A DNA stretch of 64,000 bases from an uncultured Bacteroidaceae bacterium (GTDB taxonomy: Bacteria; Bacteroidota; Bacteroidia; Bacteroidales; Bacteroidaceae), in NCBI GenBank assembly GCA_905233765.1, contig CAJOCU010000008.1, forward strand, positions 1 through 64,000. Reading direction: 5' to 3'. The notes beneath the pieces were generated by a model. That model made no database searches. It was not told the origin of the DNA and saw only the letters and a program-made list of their open reading frames with translations. This document shows, in pieces, positions 43,630-52,194 of the stretch (positions are counted from its first letter, which is position 1; each line of letters begins with the position of its first letter). The translations under genes and the position numbers were made by a program.

Positions 43630-45171
43630 TTAATCTTCATCTTCGTTGCGGTTGCCAAAGAAGCGGCGACGGGCTTCTTGACGAGCTGCGCGGTCATTGC
43701 CTTTAGCATGGTAATCGCCACGCTTGAAGGAGGATCCACTTCCTCCACGACGCTCCCCTCGCTTGAAATCGTCTCGGTCGTTAAAGCGACGACGGCGGTC
43801 GCCATCTTCTTCGCGGCTGTATTTATTGAAGCGGTGGTGCTCAGCGCGGTCGTTGCGTTCGCCATCGCGGTCGAAGTCGCGACGTGCCTTGAAGCGTTTC
43901 TTCTCGGCCATCTGACGGCGTTCGTCGTCAGTCTTGATAGTTCCTCCAGCTGCACGGTGGGCATTGAGACGTCCATCGAAGAGGACATACTTGCGCAGTT
44001 GGCATTCTAATGAACCATTATATAATGGTGTCTTCAGCGACGGTTTCAGGCCTATCTCCTCGAAGCATTCATCATGGTAGCTGAGAATCCAGGCCTCGCC
44101 ACCCGTGAACTCGCGCTTCAACTTCTGACCGATGGTTTTATATAAGCCTAACAGGTCTGGGGAGGTGATGCGCTCGCCATAGGGTGGGTTGGTGATGATG
44201 AGAGGGCGCTCATTGTTTTCCTCATCGGTTGAGGCAGGGAGCAACGGGCTCCTTGTGAAGTCAGCCATCTCGATGGTGATGTCCTTGCTGAGGCCGGCAG
44301 CCTTGACATTGCGCAGGGCAATGCCGACGGCTTTGGCATCGATATCACGTCCGTAGATGTGATGGTCGAAGTCACGCTCGTTGCTGTCATCGTTGTAAAT
44401 TCTTTCGAAGAGGTCGCGGTCGAAGTCGGGCCATTTCTCGAAGGCATAGCCCTGACGGAAGACGCCGGGAGCGATGCCGCGAGCGATAAGGGCGGCCTCG
44501 ATGCAAAGCGTACCGCTACCGCAGAAGGGATCCAGGAAGTCACTCTCGCCATGCCAGCCAGTCATCAGGATGATGCCAGCCGCCAGCACTTCGTTGAGCG
44601 GTGCAGCCACGGTCTCTTGACGATAGCCGCGACGATGCAAACTCTCGCCGCTGCTGTCGAGGGCAAGAGTGGCATCGTAGTCGGAGATGTGGATGTGTAG
44701 TTGGATGTCTGGGTTAGAGACGCTGACGTTTGGACGTGAGCCGGTACGCTCACGGAACTGGTCGGCAATGGCATCCTTCACCTTGTATGCTACGAACTTG
44801 GAGTGGTGAAACTCATTTGAGAACACCACGCTATCGACAGCAAAAGTTGTTTGCGGCGACAGATACTCCGACCAGTCGATGGCCTTCACGGCATTATAGA
44901 CATCGTCGGCGCTCTTGGCCTTGAAGTGTTTGATGGGTTTCAAGATGCGGATGGCTGTGCGCAGGCAGAAGTTGGCACGGTACATCAGCTCCTTGTCGCC
45001 CGTGAAGGTGACCATGCGACGACCAATTTGGATGTCGGAGGCGCCGAGCTCTGTGAGTTCCTGTGCTAGCAGGGGTTCCAGACCTTGGAAGGTCTTGGCG
45101 ATTAAAGGAGAAGACCCACCCTCTCCCGTTAGGGAGGGGAGTGGCTGGCACGTAGTAGTATTATCAGTCAT
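43630..45171 (-). CDS. THUMP-domain class I RNA methyltransferase (RlmL/RlmK N-terminal type)
   Basis: 513 residues. THUMP domain (about 20-165), then a Rossmann AdoMet domain with FLDPFCGSGTLCIEAALIARG and the catalytic TNPPYGERI at about 335; this is the layout of the 23S rRNA m2G2445 methyltransferase half of RlmL. The last about 110 residues are an Arg/Asp-rich, disordered tail (RRRRFNDRDDFKRGERRGG...), common in Bacteroidales RNA-binding proteins. The N-terminus MTDNTTTCQPLPSLTGEGG is coded by a palindromic repeat unit, so the native protein probably began near IAKTFQGLEPLLAQEL. Start ATG 45171 is 37 bases beyond the cysE stop. Confidence 0.9.
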   Translation of the reverse strand: MTDNTTTCQPLPSLTGEGGSSPLIAKTFQGLEPLLAQELTELGASDIQIGRRMVTFTGDKELMYRANFCLRTAIRILKPIKHFKAKSADDVYNAVKAIDWSEYLSPQTTFAVDSVVFSNEFHHSKFVAYKVKDAIADQFRERTGSRPNVSVSNPDIQLHIHISDYDATLALDSSGESLHRRGYRQETVAAPLNEVLAAGIILMTGWHGESDFLDPFCGSGTLCIEAALIARGIAPGVFRQGYAFEKWPDFDRDLFERIYNDDSNERDFDHHIYGRDIDAKAVGIALRNVKAAGLSKDITIEMADFTRSPLLPASTDEENNERPLIITNPPYGERITSPDLLGLYKTIGQKLKREFTGGEAWILSYHDECFEEIGLKPSLKTPLYNGSLECQLRKYVLFDGRLNAHRAAGGTIKTDDERRQMAEKKRFKARRDFDRDGERNDRAEHHRFNKYSREEDGDRRRRFNDRDDFKRGERRGGSGSSFKRGDYHAKGNDRAARQEARRRFFGNRNEDED

Positions 45172-45231
45172 GATTGTAATTTCGTTATGGCGTTATATCG
45201 TTATGACGTTATTTCGATGGGGTGGGTCTTC
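45110..45231. repeat. REPIN-like inverted repeat pair across the cysE/RNA-methyltransferase junction
   Basis: Left end GAAGACCCACCC (45110-) with hairpin CTCCCGTTAGGGAG, right end GGGGTGGGTCTTC at 45219-45231. The spacer has ATAACG(T/C)CATAACG tandem units. On the minus strand the right end codes RRPTP at the cysE C-terminus and the left unit codes the N-terminus of the methyltransferase. Confidence 0.85.
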
Positions 45232-46135
45232 TTTGCAGAATCCTCTTCCCAGGTTCTACATCTTCTGTCACCCAAATATTACCGCCGATGACAGCATCGT
45301 GGCCGATAGTGATACGTCCCAGGATGGTGCTGTTAGCATAAACGATGACGTTGTCCTCGAGGATTGGGTGGCGAGGAATGCCCTTGATGGGGTTGCCATT
45401 GGCATCGACCGGGAAGCTTTTGGCGCCCAGCGTGACACCCTGATAGAGTTTTACGTTGTTGCCGATGATGCAGGTAGCCCCAATGACCACACCTGTACCG
45501 TGGTCAATGGTGAAATGGTGACCGATAGTGGCTCCCGGGTGGATATCGATGCCCGTCTCGGAGTGTGCCATTTCTGTGATGATACGTGGGATGAGAGGAA
45601 CGCCCAGTAACAGTAGTTCGTGGGCTACACGGTAGTTGGTGAGTGCCTTGATGACAGGATAGCATGAGATGACTTCGCCATAACTCTCAGCGGCGGGGTC
45701 GCCAACGTAGGCTGCTTCCACATCCGTCGAAAGGGTCTGGCGGAGGGCCGGCAGGCGCTCGATAAAGGCGCGTGAGAGCTCGCTGGATTTCTTTCGACGC
45801 ATGTCCTGCGCTGTGGTATAGGTGTTGCCGTAGGCCTCTACTTCGTTCCAGCCTGTGGCAAAGCACAGTCCAGCCTGGATCTGTTCGCAGAGGATGCCAT
45901 AGAGCTTCTCGATGGCTACGCCGATATGAAAGACGAGGTTTTGGTTGTTCACATTGCTCTTCCCATAGAAACCTGGGAAGAGAATGCTGCGACATAAGTC
46001 CATAGCCTCAGCCAGTTCGGGTTGAGAAGGTAGCGGGTCGCCGTCCCTATGTTCGTGGAATAGGCCGCAGAGCGATTGTGGGCTGGCCAACTCCGTGGCC
46101 ACCGTGGTTAGTAAATAATCTGTAGAACGATTCAT
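45209..46135 (-). CDS. cysE: Serine O-acetyltransferase
   Basis: 308 residues. Makes O-acetylserine from serine and acetyl-CoA, the first step to cysteine. N-terminal helical domain (about 1-170), then a left-handed beta helix of hexapeptide repeats: GIDIHPGATIGHHFTIDHGTG (catalytic His and Asp), VVIGATCIIGNNVKLYQGVT, GAKSF and HPILEDNVIVYANSTILG. The C-terminal tail, which inserts into cysteine synthase and takes part in feedback control, ends RILQRRPTPSK instead of a usual tail with terminal Ile; these last residues come from a repeat end. -7 element 8 bases before the ATG. Heads the minus-strand operon. Confidence 0.92.
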   Translation of the reverse strand: MNRSTDYLLTTVATELASPQSLCGLFHEHRDGDPLPSQPELAEAMDLCRSILFPGFYGKSNVNNQNLVFHIGVAIEKLYGILCEQIQAGLCFATGWNEVEAYGNTYTTAQDMRRKKSSELSRAFIERLPALRQTLSTDVEAAYVGDPAAESYGEVISCYPVIKALTNYRVAHELLLLGVPLIPRIITEMAHSETGIDIHPGATIGHHFTIDHGTGVVIGATCIIGNNVKLYQGVTLGAKSFPVDANGNPIKGIPRHPILEDNVIVYANSTILGRITIGHDAVIGGNIWVTEDVEPGKRILQRRPTPSK

Positions 46136-46143
46136 TTCAGGCG

Positions 46144-46151
46144 CAAAGGTA
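46144..46151 (-). promoter_or_regulatory. Promoter -7 element of cysE, very short leader
   Basis: TACCTTTG ends 8 bases before the ATG; the expected transcript has a leader of only about 5-6 bases. Confidence 0.7.
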
Positions 46152-46212
46152 GTGATAATTTACGATTTACGTCTGTCAAAAAGTGAAATCTTTCATCAAA
46201 TGGTCAAAAAAG

Positions 46213-47463
46213 CTATTCTGTTGTGGCGGCATCGATACGGAATAGCTTGTCGCTATGGCGAATCTTCGCATCAACTTTGAATGAGACATTGGCTCCCTGA
46301 TGTGCTATAGGAACAGCTGTATTCGTGTCATCGTGCATTTCTTCAATGACACCATAAAGAGCCCCTGTCGTGGGACCAGTGACAAGAAACTTGTCACCCA
46401 CGTGCAGCTCAGCAGCCTCGATGTGGAACTCGCCAAGGCCAAGGCGTGAGTAGTATTTTGTCCCACGACCCACATACACTTTTCGTTCTGTGGCTTGTGA
46501 ACCATAGTTTTCAGTCCATTCTCCTAGGCGTTGTCCCTGATAATAGCCATCCCAGAAGCCACGGTTGAAAACAGTGGATAGGCGGCTGTCGAAGCTGTCC
46601 TTGAGCACCTCGTTGAAATGGCCGTTGAGGATAGCCGCCAGCGCTTCGCTGTAGCATTCTACCACCGTTTTTACGTACTCGGGTCCTCGTGCCCGACCTT
46701 CTATTTTGAAAACGCGTACGCCTGCCTCCATGAGCTGATCCAGGAAGCGGATGGTTTTCAGGTCTTTGGGAGACATGATGTATTTGTTGTCCACTTCCAG
46801 TTCGATGTCTGTCTCTTTGTCTTTAACCACGTAGCTACGACGGCAAATCTGCATACATTCGCCTCGATTGGCCGAGCGCCCTGTGTTCTGTAGCGAGAGG
46901 TAGCATTTACCTGAGACTGCCATGCAAAGCGCCCCATGACAGAACATCTCGATCCGGATGAGTTGCCCCGATGGGCCACAGATATTGTCTGCCACGATCG
47001 CCTCGTAGATCTCGTGCACTTGCCTGATATTCAGTTCGCGAGCGAGCACAACAACATCTGCGAACTGTGCGTAAAAGCGGAGCGCTTCGATGTTGGAGAT
47101 ATTCAGTTGAGTGGAGAGATGTACCTCCACACCGATTTTATTAGCATAAGTCATCACGGCGATGTCGCTGGCGATGACGGCGCTTATACTTGCTTCTTTC
47201 GCGGCATCCAGTATTTCGCGCATCAACGGTAGATCTTCGCCATAGATGATGGTGTTGACAGTCAGGTAGCTTTTCACTCCATGCTGACGGCAGGTGTCAG
47301 CAATCTCTTTCAAGTCACTAATGGTGAAGGTGGAGGCCGAGTGGGCACGCATATTCAAGTGCTCGATGCCGAAATATATACTGTCGGCACCCGCTTGTAG
47401 CGCAGCAGCAAAGCTCTCTCGGGATCCCACGGGAGCCATGATCTCAAAATCTTTACGCTTCAT
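46213..47463 (-). CDS. U32 family peptidase
   Basis: 416 residues from ATG 47463 (MKRKDFEIMAPVGSRESFAA); the frame extends upstream 13 codons, but that part would contain the promoter. Family landmarks are LQAGADSIYFGIEHLNMRA, LSTQLNISNIEALRF, EMFCHGALCMAVSGKCYLS (U32 signature with cysteines) and GRSANRGECMQICRR, with VRVFKIEGRARGPEYVKTVV. U32 proteins are collagenase-like or, in the RlhA/TrhP groups, RNA hydroxylases needing Fe-S clusters; the several conserved Cys fit the latter, and the substrate is not settled. Divergent from rnr. Confidence 0.88.
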   Translation of the reverse strand: MKRKDFEIMAPVGSRESFAAALQAGADSIYFGIEHLNMRAHSASTFTISDLKEIADTCRQHGVKSYLTVNTIIYGEDLPLMREILDAAKEASISAVIASDIAVMTYANKIGVEVHLSTQLNISNIEALRFYAQFADVVVLARELNIRQVHEIYEAIVADNICGPSGQLIRIEMFCHGALCMAVSGKCYLSLQNTGRSANRGECMQICRRSYVVKDKETDIELEVDNKYIMSPKDLKTIRFLDQLMEAGVRVFKIEGRARGPEYVKTVVECYSEALAAILNGHFNEVLKDSFDSRLSTVFNRGFWDGYYQGQRLGEWTENYGSQATERKVYVGRGTKYYSRLGLGEFHIEAAELHVGDKFLVTGPTTGALYGVIEEMHDDTNTAVPIAHQGANVSFKVDAKIRHSDKLFRIDAATTE

Positions 47464-47468
47464 GGCGG

Positions 47469-47476
47469 CAAAGGTA
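47469..47476 (-). promoter_or_regulatory. Promoter -7 element of the U32 gene, almost leaderless
   Basis: TACCTTTG ends 5 bases before the ATG at 47463. Confidence 0.7.
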
Positions 47477-47550
47477 ATGACTTTTTTGCAATCCCCATTC
47501 ATGAAGTTTAAAAAACTGCCCTTTTCTTATCGCTCAAAAAAAAAAAACTG

Positions 47551-47558
47551 TATCTTTG
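47551..47558 (+). promoter_or_regulatory. Promoter -7 element of rnr
   Basis: TATCTTTG, 22 bases before the ATG, downstream of a run of 12 A. Confidence 0.75.
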
Positions 47559-47580
47559 CCGCAGCAAAGAACCTAAAACC

Positions 47581-49821
47581 ATGGCAAAAGGCAAAAATAA
47601 ACAGGGCGCACGACGCCTCAACAAACAGCAGCTGAGCGAGCAGGTGATGAACCTGTTCCAGAGCTATGCTGGTTCGGTTGTCGATATCAAGACCATCTTT
47701 CGCGAACTTCACCTGAACACACATCCTGCCAAGCTTCTCTGTATGGATGTGTTGGAAGACCTGCTCATGGATGATTATATTATTGAACGTTCGCAGATGC
47801 GTTATGAACTGGCGTCAAAGACGTCAGTCATGGAGGGCGTGTTCCGGCGCAAGCACAACGGCAAGAATACATTCCTTCCAGATGATGGTGGTGAGCCCAT
47901 CCTTGTGGCGGAACGCAATTCCTTACATGCCATGGATGGGGATCGTGTGAAGATTCAGATGATGGCACGTCGCCGTGGGCATGTTCGTGAGGCACAGGTG
48001 ACTGCCATCTTGCAACGGGCTGATAAGAGTTTCGTGGGCAAGCTAAGTGTGAGCAAGGATTTTGCTTTTGTGCTCACGGAAGATCGAACGCTCAACAACG
48101 ACATCTTCATACCAAAGGGGCAGCTTAAAGGTGGAAAGACAGGAGACAAGGTCATAGCTAAGATTATAGAATGGCCCGAGGGCTCTAAGAACCCCATTGG
48201 CAAAATTGTGGAGGTCCTTGGAAAGTCGGGAGAGAACGAGACGGAGATGCATGCCATTCTAGCCGAGTTCGGGCTCCCCTACACCTACCCCAAGGCTGTT
48301 GAGGAAGCCGCCAATCACATTGATGCCACGATTACTGCTGCCGATTATGCGGAACGAGAGGACTTCCGTGATCGTTTGACCTTCACTATTGATCCCCGCG
48401 ATGCAAAGGATTTCGACGATGCCCTCTCATTTAAGATCTTATCAGCAGCTGCTGGCAGGACTTTATATGAAATAGGTGTTCACATTGCCGATGTATCACA
48501 CTACGTGCAGGAGGGCAGTCTCATAGACAAGGAAGCCATCAAGCGTGCGACCTCTGTCTATCTAGTGGATCGTACTATCCCGATGCTTCCTGAGCGTCTC
48601 TGCAACTTCATCTGCTCTTTACGTCCCGATGAGGAAAAATTATGCTACAGTGTTATCTTCGAGATGAACGAGAAGGCTGAGGTGAAACGTTGGCATCTGG
48701 CACATACTGTTATCAAGAGCGACCGGCGCTTTGCCTATGAGGAGGTGCAGGCTTTTCTTGAAGCACGTGGCGAGGCTAGCCCGGATGACTACAAAACACC
48801 GACGCTCCTTCCAAAAGACGCCACTCCCCTCCTTGTTAAGGATGGACAGGGGGAGGAACCAGATCTTGCAACAGCGCTCATCACTCTCAACGCACTCGCT
48901 AAGCAGTTGCGTGCGCGGCGCTTTGCAGCCGGTGCCGTCGATTTTGATCGCCCCGAGGTGCATTTTGATATCGACGAGAAAGGACATCCTATTGGCACCT
49001 TTGTGAAGGTGGCAAAGGATGCTAACAAACTCATTGAAGAATTCATGCTGTTGGCCAATCGCACAGTGGCAGAGAGCGTTGGACGTGTCCCTAAAGGAAA
49101 AAAGCCAAAGGTGCTCCCTTACCGTATTCACGAACAGCCCGACCAGGACAAACTCATGAACCTGTCACAGTTTGTGACCAAATTTGGTCGCAAGCTTAAG
49201 ACAACTGGTTCCAAACAAGAAATCAGTAAGAATCTCAATAAATTGCTGCATGAGGTGCAGGGACAAAAGGAACAGAACCTCGTGGAGATGGTCGCCCTCC
49301 GCGCCATGATGAAAGCGAAGTACTCTACGGTAAACATTGGCCACTATGGCTTAGCCTTTGACTACTACACCCACTTCACATCTCCCATCCGGCGCTATCC
49401 TGACTTGATGGTACATCGTCTGCTTTCGCGCTATGCCGACGGTGGACGCTCGGCTAACCAAGAGAGGTATGAAGCATTGTGCGAACAGAGCTCAGAGATG
49501 GAGCAGACGGCAGCACTCGCAGAGCGTGCTAGCATCAAGTATAAGCAGGTGGAGTTCATGGCCGACAGGCTCGGGCAGGAGTTCGATGGCATCATCTCTG
49601 GCATCACCGAGTTTGGGCTGTATGTAGAATTGAATGAGTCAAAGTGCGAAGGTATGGTGCCACTGCGCGACCTTGATGACGACTACTATGATTTTGACGA
49701 ACGCAACTATCAACTCATCGGACGGCGCTATCATCATCGCTACACCCTCGGAGATCCGGTGCGAGTAGAGGTGGCCCGTGCAAATCTAGATAAAAAGCAA
49801 TTGGATTTTGCGTTGGTTTAG
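47581..49821 (+). CDS. rnr: Ribonuclease R
   Basis: 746 residues. 3'-5' exoribonuclease that degrades structured RNA. N-terminal winged-helix-like and cold-shock domains (about 1-220: GVFRRKHNGKNTFLPDDGG, AFVLTEDRTLNNDIFIP), RNB catalytic domain with TFTIDPRDAKDFDDALSF at about residue 268-285 (metal-binding Asp) and EFMLLANRTVAESV, C-terminal S1 domain (FDGIISGITEFGLYVELNES, about 666-740). An unusual segment at about residues 412-426 (KDATPLLVKDGQGEE) is coded by a palindromic repeat unit at 48815-48856, within the RNB domain. It ends head-on with the NlpC/P60 gene, stops overlapping by 4 bases. Confidence 0.96.
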   Translation: MAKGKNKQGARRLNKQQLSEQVMNLFQSYAGSVVDIKTIFRELHLNTHPAKLLCMDVLEDLLMDDYIIERSQMRYELASKTSVMEGVFRRKHNGKNTFLPDDGGEPILVAERNSLHAMDGDRVKIQMMARRRGHVREAQVTAILQRADKSFVGKLSVSKDFAFVLTEDRTLNNDIFIPKGQLKGGKTGDKVIAKIIEWPEGSKNPIGKIVEVLGKSGENETEMHAILAEFGLPYTYPKAVEEAANHIDATITAADYAEREDFRDRLTFTIDPRDAKDFDDALSFKILSAAAGRTLYEIGVHIADVSHYVQEGSLIDKEAIKRATSVYLVDRTIPMLPERLCNFICSLRPDEEKLCYSVIFEMNEKAEVKRWHLAHTVIKSDRRFAYEEVQAFLEARGEASPDDYKTPTLLPKDATPLLVKDGQGEEPDLATALITLNALAKQLRARRFAAGAVDFDRPEVHFDIDEKGHPIGTFVKVAKDANKLIEEFMLLANRTVAESVGRVPKGKKPKVLPYRIHEQPDQDKLMNLSQFVTKFGRKLKTTGSKQEISKNLNKLLHEVQGQKEQNLVEMVALRAMMKAKYSTVNIGHYGLAFDYYTHFTSPIRRYPDLMVHRLLSRYADGGRSANQERYEALCEQSSEMEQTAALAERASIKYKQVEFMADRLGQEFDGIISGITEFGLYVELNESKCEGMVPLRDLDDDYYDFDERNYQLIGRRYHHRYTLGDPVRVEVARANLDKKQLDFALV
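48815..48856 (+). repeat. Palindromic repeat unit inside rnr
   Basis: AAGACGCCACTCCCCTCCTT then GTTAAGGATGGACAGGGGGAGG: a divergent AAGACCC-type unit (TCCTT-GTT-AAGGA core), in frame. Confidence 0.6.
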
Positions 49822-50426
49822 TCAACACCAATGATTCGACGGACGCTCATGAAACGACGTGTCCAGTAGTCATCGGATGAGGAGTCAATACGAACACCGC
49901 GTGAAGTGCTGGCATGGATGAAGTTGAAGGTGCCTTCTTCGGGGTTGACTTGGGTCACAATACCCACGTGGTTCACATTCTTGCCCTTGCTGCCGCCGCG
50001 TCCAAAGAAAACGAGATCGCCGGGGAGCATCTGACAGATATCGGTGATGGCCTCACCCTGCAGGTGCTGCTCCTGAGAGGAACGCCTCAGCGTGATTCCA
50101 AGACGTTGGAAAACATAGCTGGTGAAACCGGAACAGTCGAAGGCCTTGGGACCATTGCTGCCGCGGCTGTAACGAGCGCCAATGTGGCGTTTGGCTGTTG
50201 AAATAATATCTTGGGCAATGGTGGAACAGATGGCATTGGGAAAGACAGCTGCCACAACGTGCTGTTCCAAGGGGTTGTCGTTCAGCATCATCTCGTCCAT
50301 CAACTGTTGTGCTGTGGCCTGAGAGATAAGCGTGTCAGGGGCGGTAACGGCAACGCGATGCCGTAAGGGACTTTTAGCGAATCCCAGACTGCTCAGACAC
50401 AATAAGATGATAATGAACTTTTTCAT
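49818..50426 (-). CDS. NlpC/P60 family peptidoglycan endopeptidase
   Basis: 202 residues from ATG 50426 (MKKFIIILLCLSSLGFA, signal peptide); the longer frame lacks one. The NlpC/P60 triad is visible: Cys in AFDCSGFTSYVFQRLG, His in NHVGIVTQV and a third polar His in FNFIHASTSRGV. Such enzymes cut the D-Glu to meso-diaminopimelate bond of stem peptides in the periplasm. The N-terminal region after the signal peptide (about 25-90) is unassigned. Own promoter at 50484-50491; the stop overlaps that of rnr on the other strand. Confidence 0.92.
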   Translation of the reverse strand: MKKFIIILLCLSSLGFAKSPLRHRVAVTAPDTLISQATAQQLMDEMMLNDNPLEQHVVAAVFPNAICSTIAQDIISTAKRHIGARYSRGSNGPKAFDCSGFTSYVFQRLGITLRRSSQEQHLQGEAITDICQMLPGDLVFFGRGGSKGKNVNHVGIVTQVNPEEGTFNFIHASTSRGVRIDSSSDDYWTRRFMSVRRIIGVD

Positions 50427-50483
50427 AACCTTTTTAGCATCGAGAAAAGCCCGCGTTGAGGGGCTGTATTCGGTAAGTCGCTG

Positions 50484-50491
50484 CAAAGGTA
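50484..50491 (-). promoter_or_regulatory. Promoter -7 element of the NlpC/P60 gene
   Basis: TACCTTTG on the minus strand, about 57 bases before ATG 50426. Confidence 0.7.
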
Positions 50492-50585
50492 AGCATAAAA
50501 AACGAAGTGGCGATGGACATTAACACATATAGTGTATTTTTAACACTATTAATTGTCTTATGTCAATCGCCACTCCGTCAAGTGG

Positions 50586-52088
50586 TTACTTATTTAGTGC
50601 CCAAGTGGCACCGTCTTTCGTGTCCTTAATTTCGAATCCGAGGGCTGTCAATTCATTGCGGATTTTGTCGCTTGTAGCCCAGTCTTTATTGGCCTTCGCG
50701 ATGGCGCGCTGCTCCAAAAGCATATCGACGACATGGCCGAAGGCTTCCTCGCGGGCGGCATTGCCGCTAGTTGAGAGTTGAGAGTTGAGCGTTGAGAGTC
50801 CCAGGATGTCCTCGGCGAAGAGGCGCATCGTGGAGGAGAGCTCCTCGAGGTCGGCAGCGCTGATGGTGCCTTTGTGGTCAAGAATGCGATTGATGGTGCC
50901 GCAGGCTTCGAAGAGATGGCTGATGACGGTGGGGGAGGCGAGGTCATCGTTCATGGCATCGTAGCACTTCTGGCGCAGCTCGCTGACGACCTTGTGGGTC
51001 TCGGCATCGCTCTCGGCGGCAGGCGTGATGCGCTTGAGGTCGGCGATGGCGGTCATCAGGCGCTGCAGTCCTTTCTCGGCTGCCTGCAGGGCTTCGTTGC
51101 TGAAATCTACGGTGCTGCGGTAGTGGGCCTGCAAGATGAAGAAGCGGATGGTCATGGGCGAATAGGCCTGTGTCAGCTTCTCGTGGGAACCCGTGAAGAA
51201 CTCGTTTAGCGTGATGAAGTTGCCCAGCGACTTACCCATCTTCTGGCCACCGATGGTGACCATATTGCAGTGCATCCAGTACTTGACCATATCGTCGCCC
51301 TGACTGGCTACGGCCTGCGCAATCTCACACTCGTGGTGCGGGAATACGAGATCCATGCCGCCGCCGTGGATGTCGAAGTGGTTGCCCAAGTACTTGCGGC
51401 CCATCGCCGTGCACTCGCAGTGCCAGCCGGGGAAACCGTTGCTCCAGGGCGAGGGCCAGCGCATGATATGCTCGGGCTGAGCGCACTTCCACAGGGCGAA
51501 ATCGACTTGGTTGTGCTTCTCGCTCTGGCCGTCTAGCTCGCGGCTATTGTTGATGACATCGGTGAGGTTGCGGCCACTGAGCTTGCCGTAGCGGTGTTGC
51601 TCGTTGTATTTCTCCACGTCGAAATAGACGCTGCCCTGGCTCTCGTAGGCATAGCCGTTCGTGAGAATCTCCTTCACGAGCTGGATCTGCTCGATGATAT
51701 GGCCTGTGGCGTGGGGTTCGATGCTGGGCGGCAGGCAGTTGAGCGCGCGCATAGCATCGTGGAAGCGGTTCGTATAATACTGCGCCACCTCCATGGGCTC
51801 CAGCTGCTCCAACCGTGCCTTCTTGGCTATCTTGTCCTCGCCTTCGTCGGCATCGTGCTCCAGATGGCCCACATCCGTGATGTTACGGACATAGCGGACC
51901 TTGTAGCCGATGTGCTGCAGGTAGCGGAACAGCAGGTCGAAGGTGATGGCTGGACGGGCGTGGCCCAGGTGTGCGTCACCATAGACCGTGGGGCCACAGA
52001 CATACATGCCGACACGGCCAGGGGTGACAGGGGTGAATAGAACCTTGGTTCTACTAAGGGTGTTATATATCAGTAAGGGTTGATTCAT
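50586..52088 (-). CDS. cysS: Cysteine--tRNA ligase
   Basis: 500 residues, class I aminoacyl-tRNA synthetase. HIGH-type motif with zinc Cys: [20 protein letters not shown] at about 27-46; zinc-site residues in [12 protein letters not shown] and [16 protein letters not shown]-type motif KMGKSLGNF at about 285. Near the C-terminus the stretch [16 protein letters not shown] is coded by tandem CTCAACT heptamers (about 50766-50802), in frame, between helices of the anticodon-binding part; the rest of the enzyme looks normal. The gap to ispG upstream is 106 bases. Confidence 0.97.
   Translation of the reverse strand: MNQPLLIYNTLSRTKVLFTPVTPGRVGMYVCGPTVYGDAHLGHARPAITFDLLFRYLQHIGYKVRYVRNITDVGHLEHDADEGEDKIAKKARLEQLEPMEVAQYYTNRFHDAMRALNCLPPSIEPHATGHIIEQIQLVKEILTNGYAYESQGSVYFDVEKYNEQHRYGKLSGRNLTDVINNSRELDGQSEKHNQVDFALWKCAQPEHIMRWPSPWSNGFPGWHCECTAMGRKYLGNHFDIHGGGMDLVFPHHECEIAQAVASQGDDMVKYWMHCNMVTIGGQKMGKSLGNFITLNEFFTGSHEKLTQAYSPMTIRFFILQAHYRSTVDFSNEALQAAEKGLQRLMTAIADLKRITPAAESDAETHKVVSELRQKCYDAMNDDLASPTVISHLFEACGTINRILDHKGTISAADLEELSSTMRLFAEDILGLSTLNSQLSTSGNAAREEAFGHVVDMLLEQRAIAKANKDWATSDKIRNELTALGFEIKDTKDGATWALNK
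50766..50802 (-). repeat. AT-rich tandem heptamers inside cysS
   Basis: TTGAGAG repeated (AGTTGAGAGTTGAGAGTTG then AGCGTTGAGAG), coding [10 protein letters not shown]. Confidence 0.75.
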
Positions 52089-52194
52089 TGTAGGAGAATT
52101 TTGGGGTTAGTAATTATTCATCCTAGATTTTCTAGATACTCTATAGATGCTCTAAATAAACTATGATTTATAGATTTACAACCTATTTCTTTCG

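Noticed and set aside
50764..50802. Tandem TTGAGAG units considered as a CRISPR-like array
   Set aside because: Too short, no spacers, within cysS coding sequence, and no cas genes nearby.
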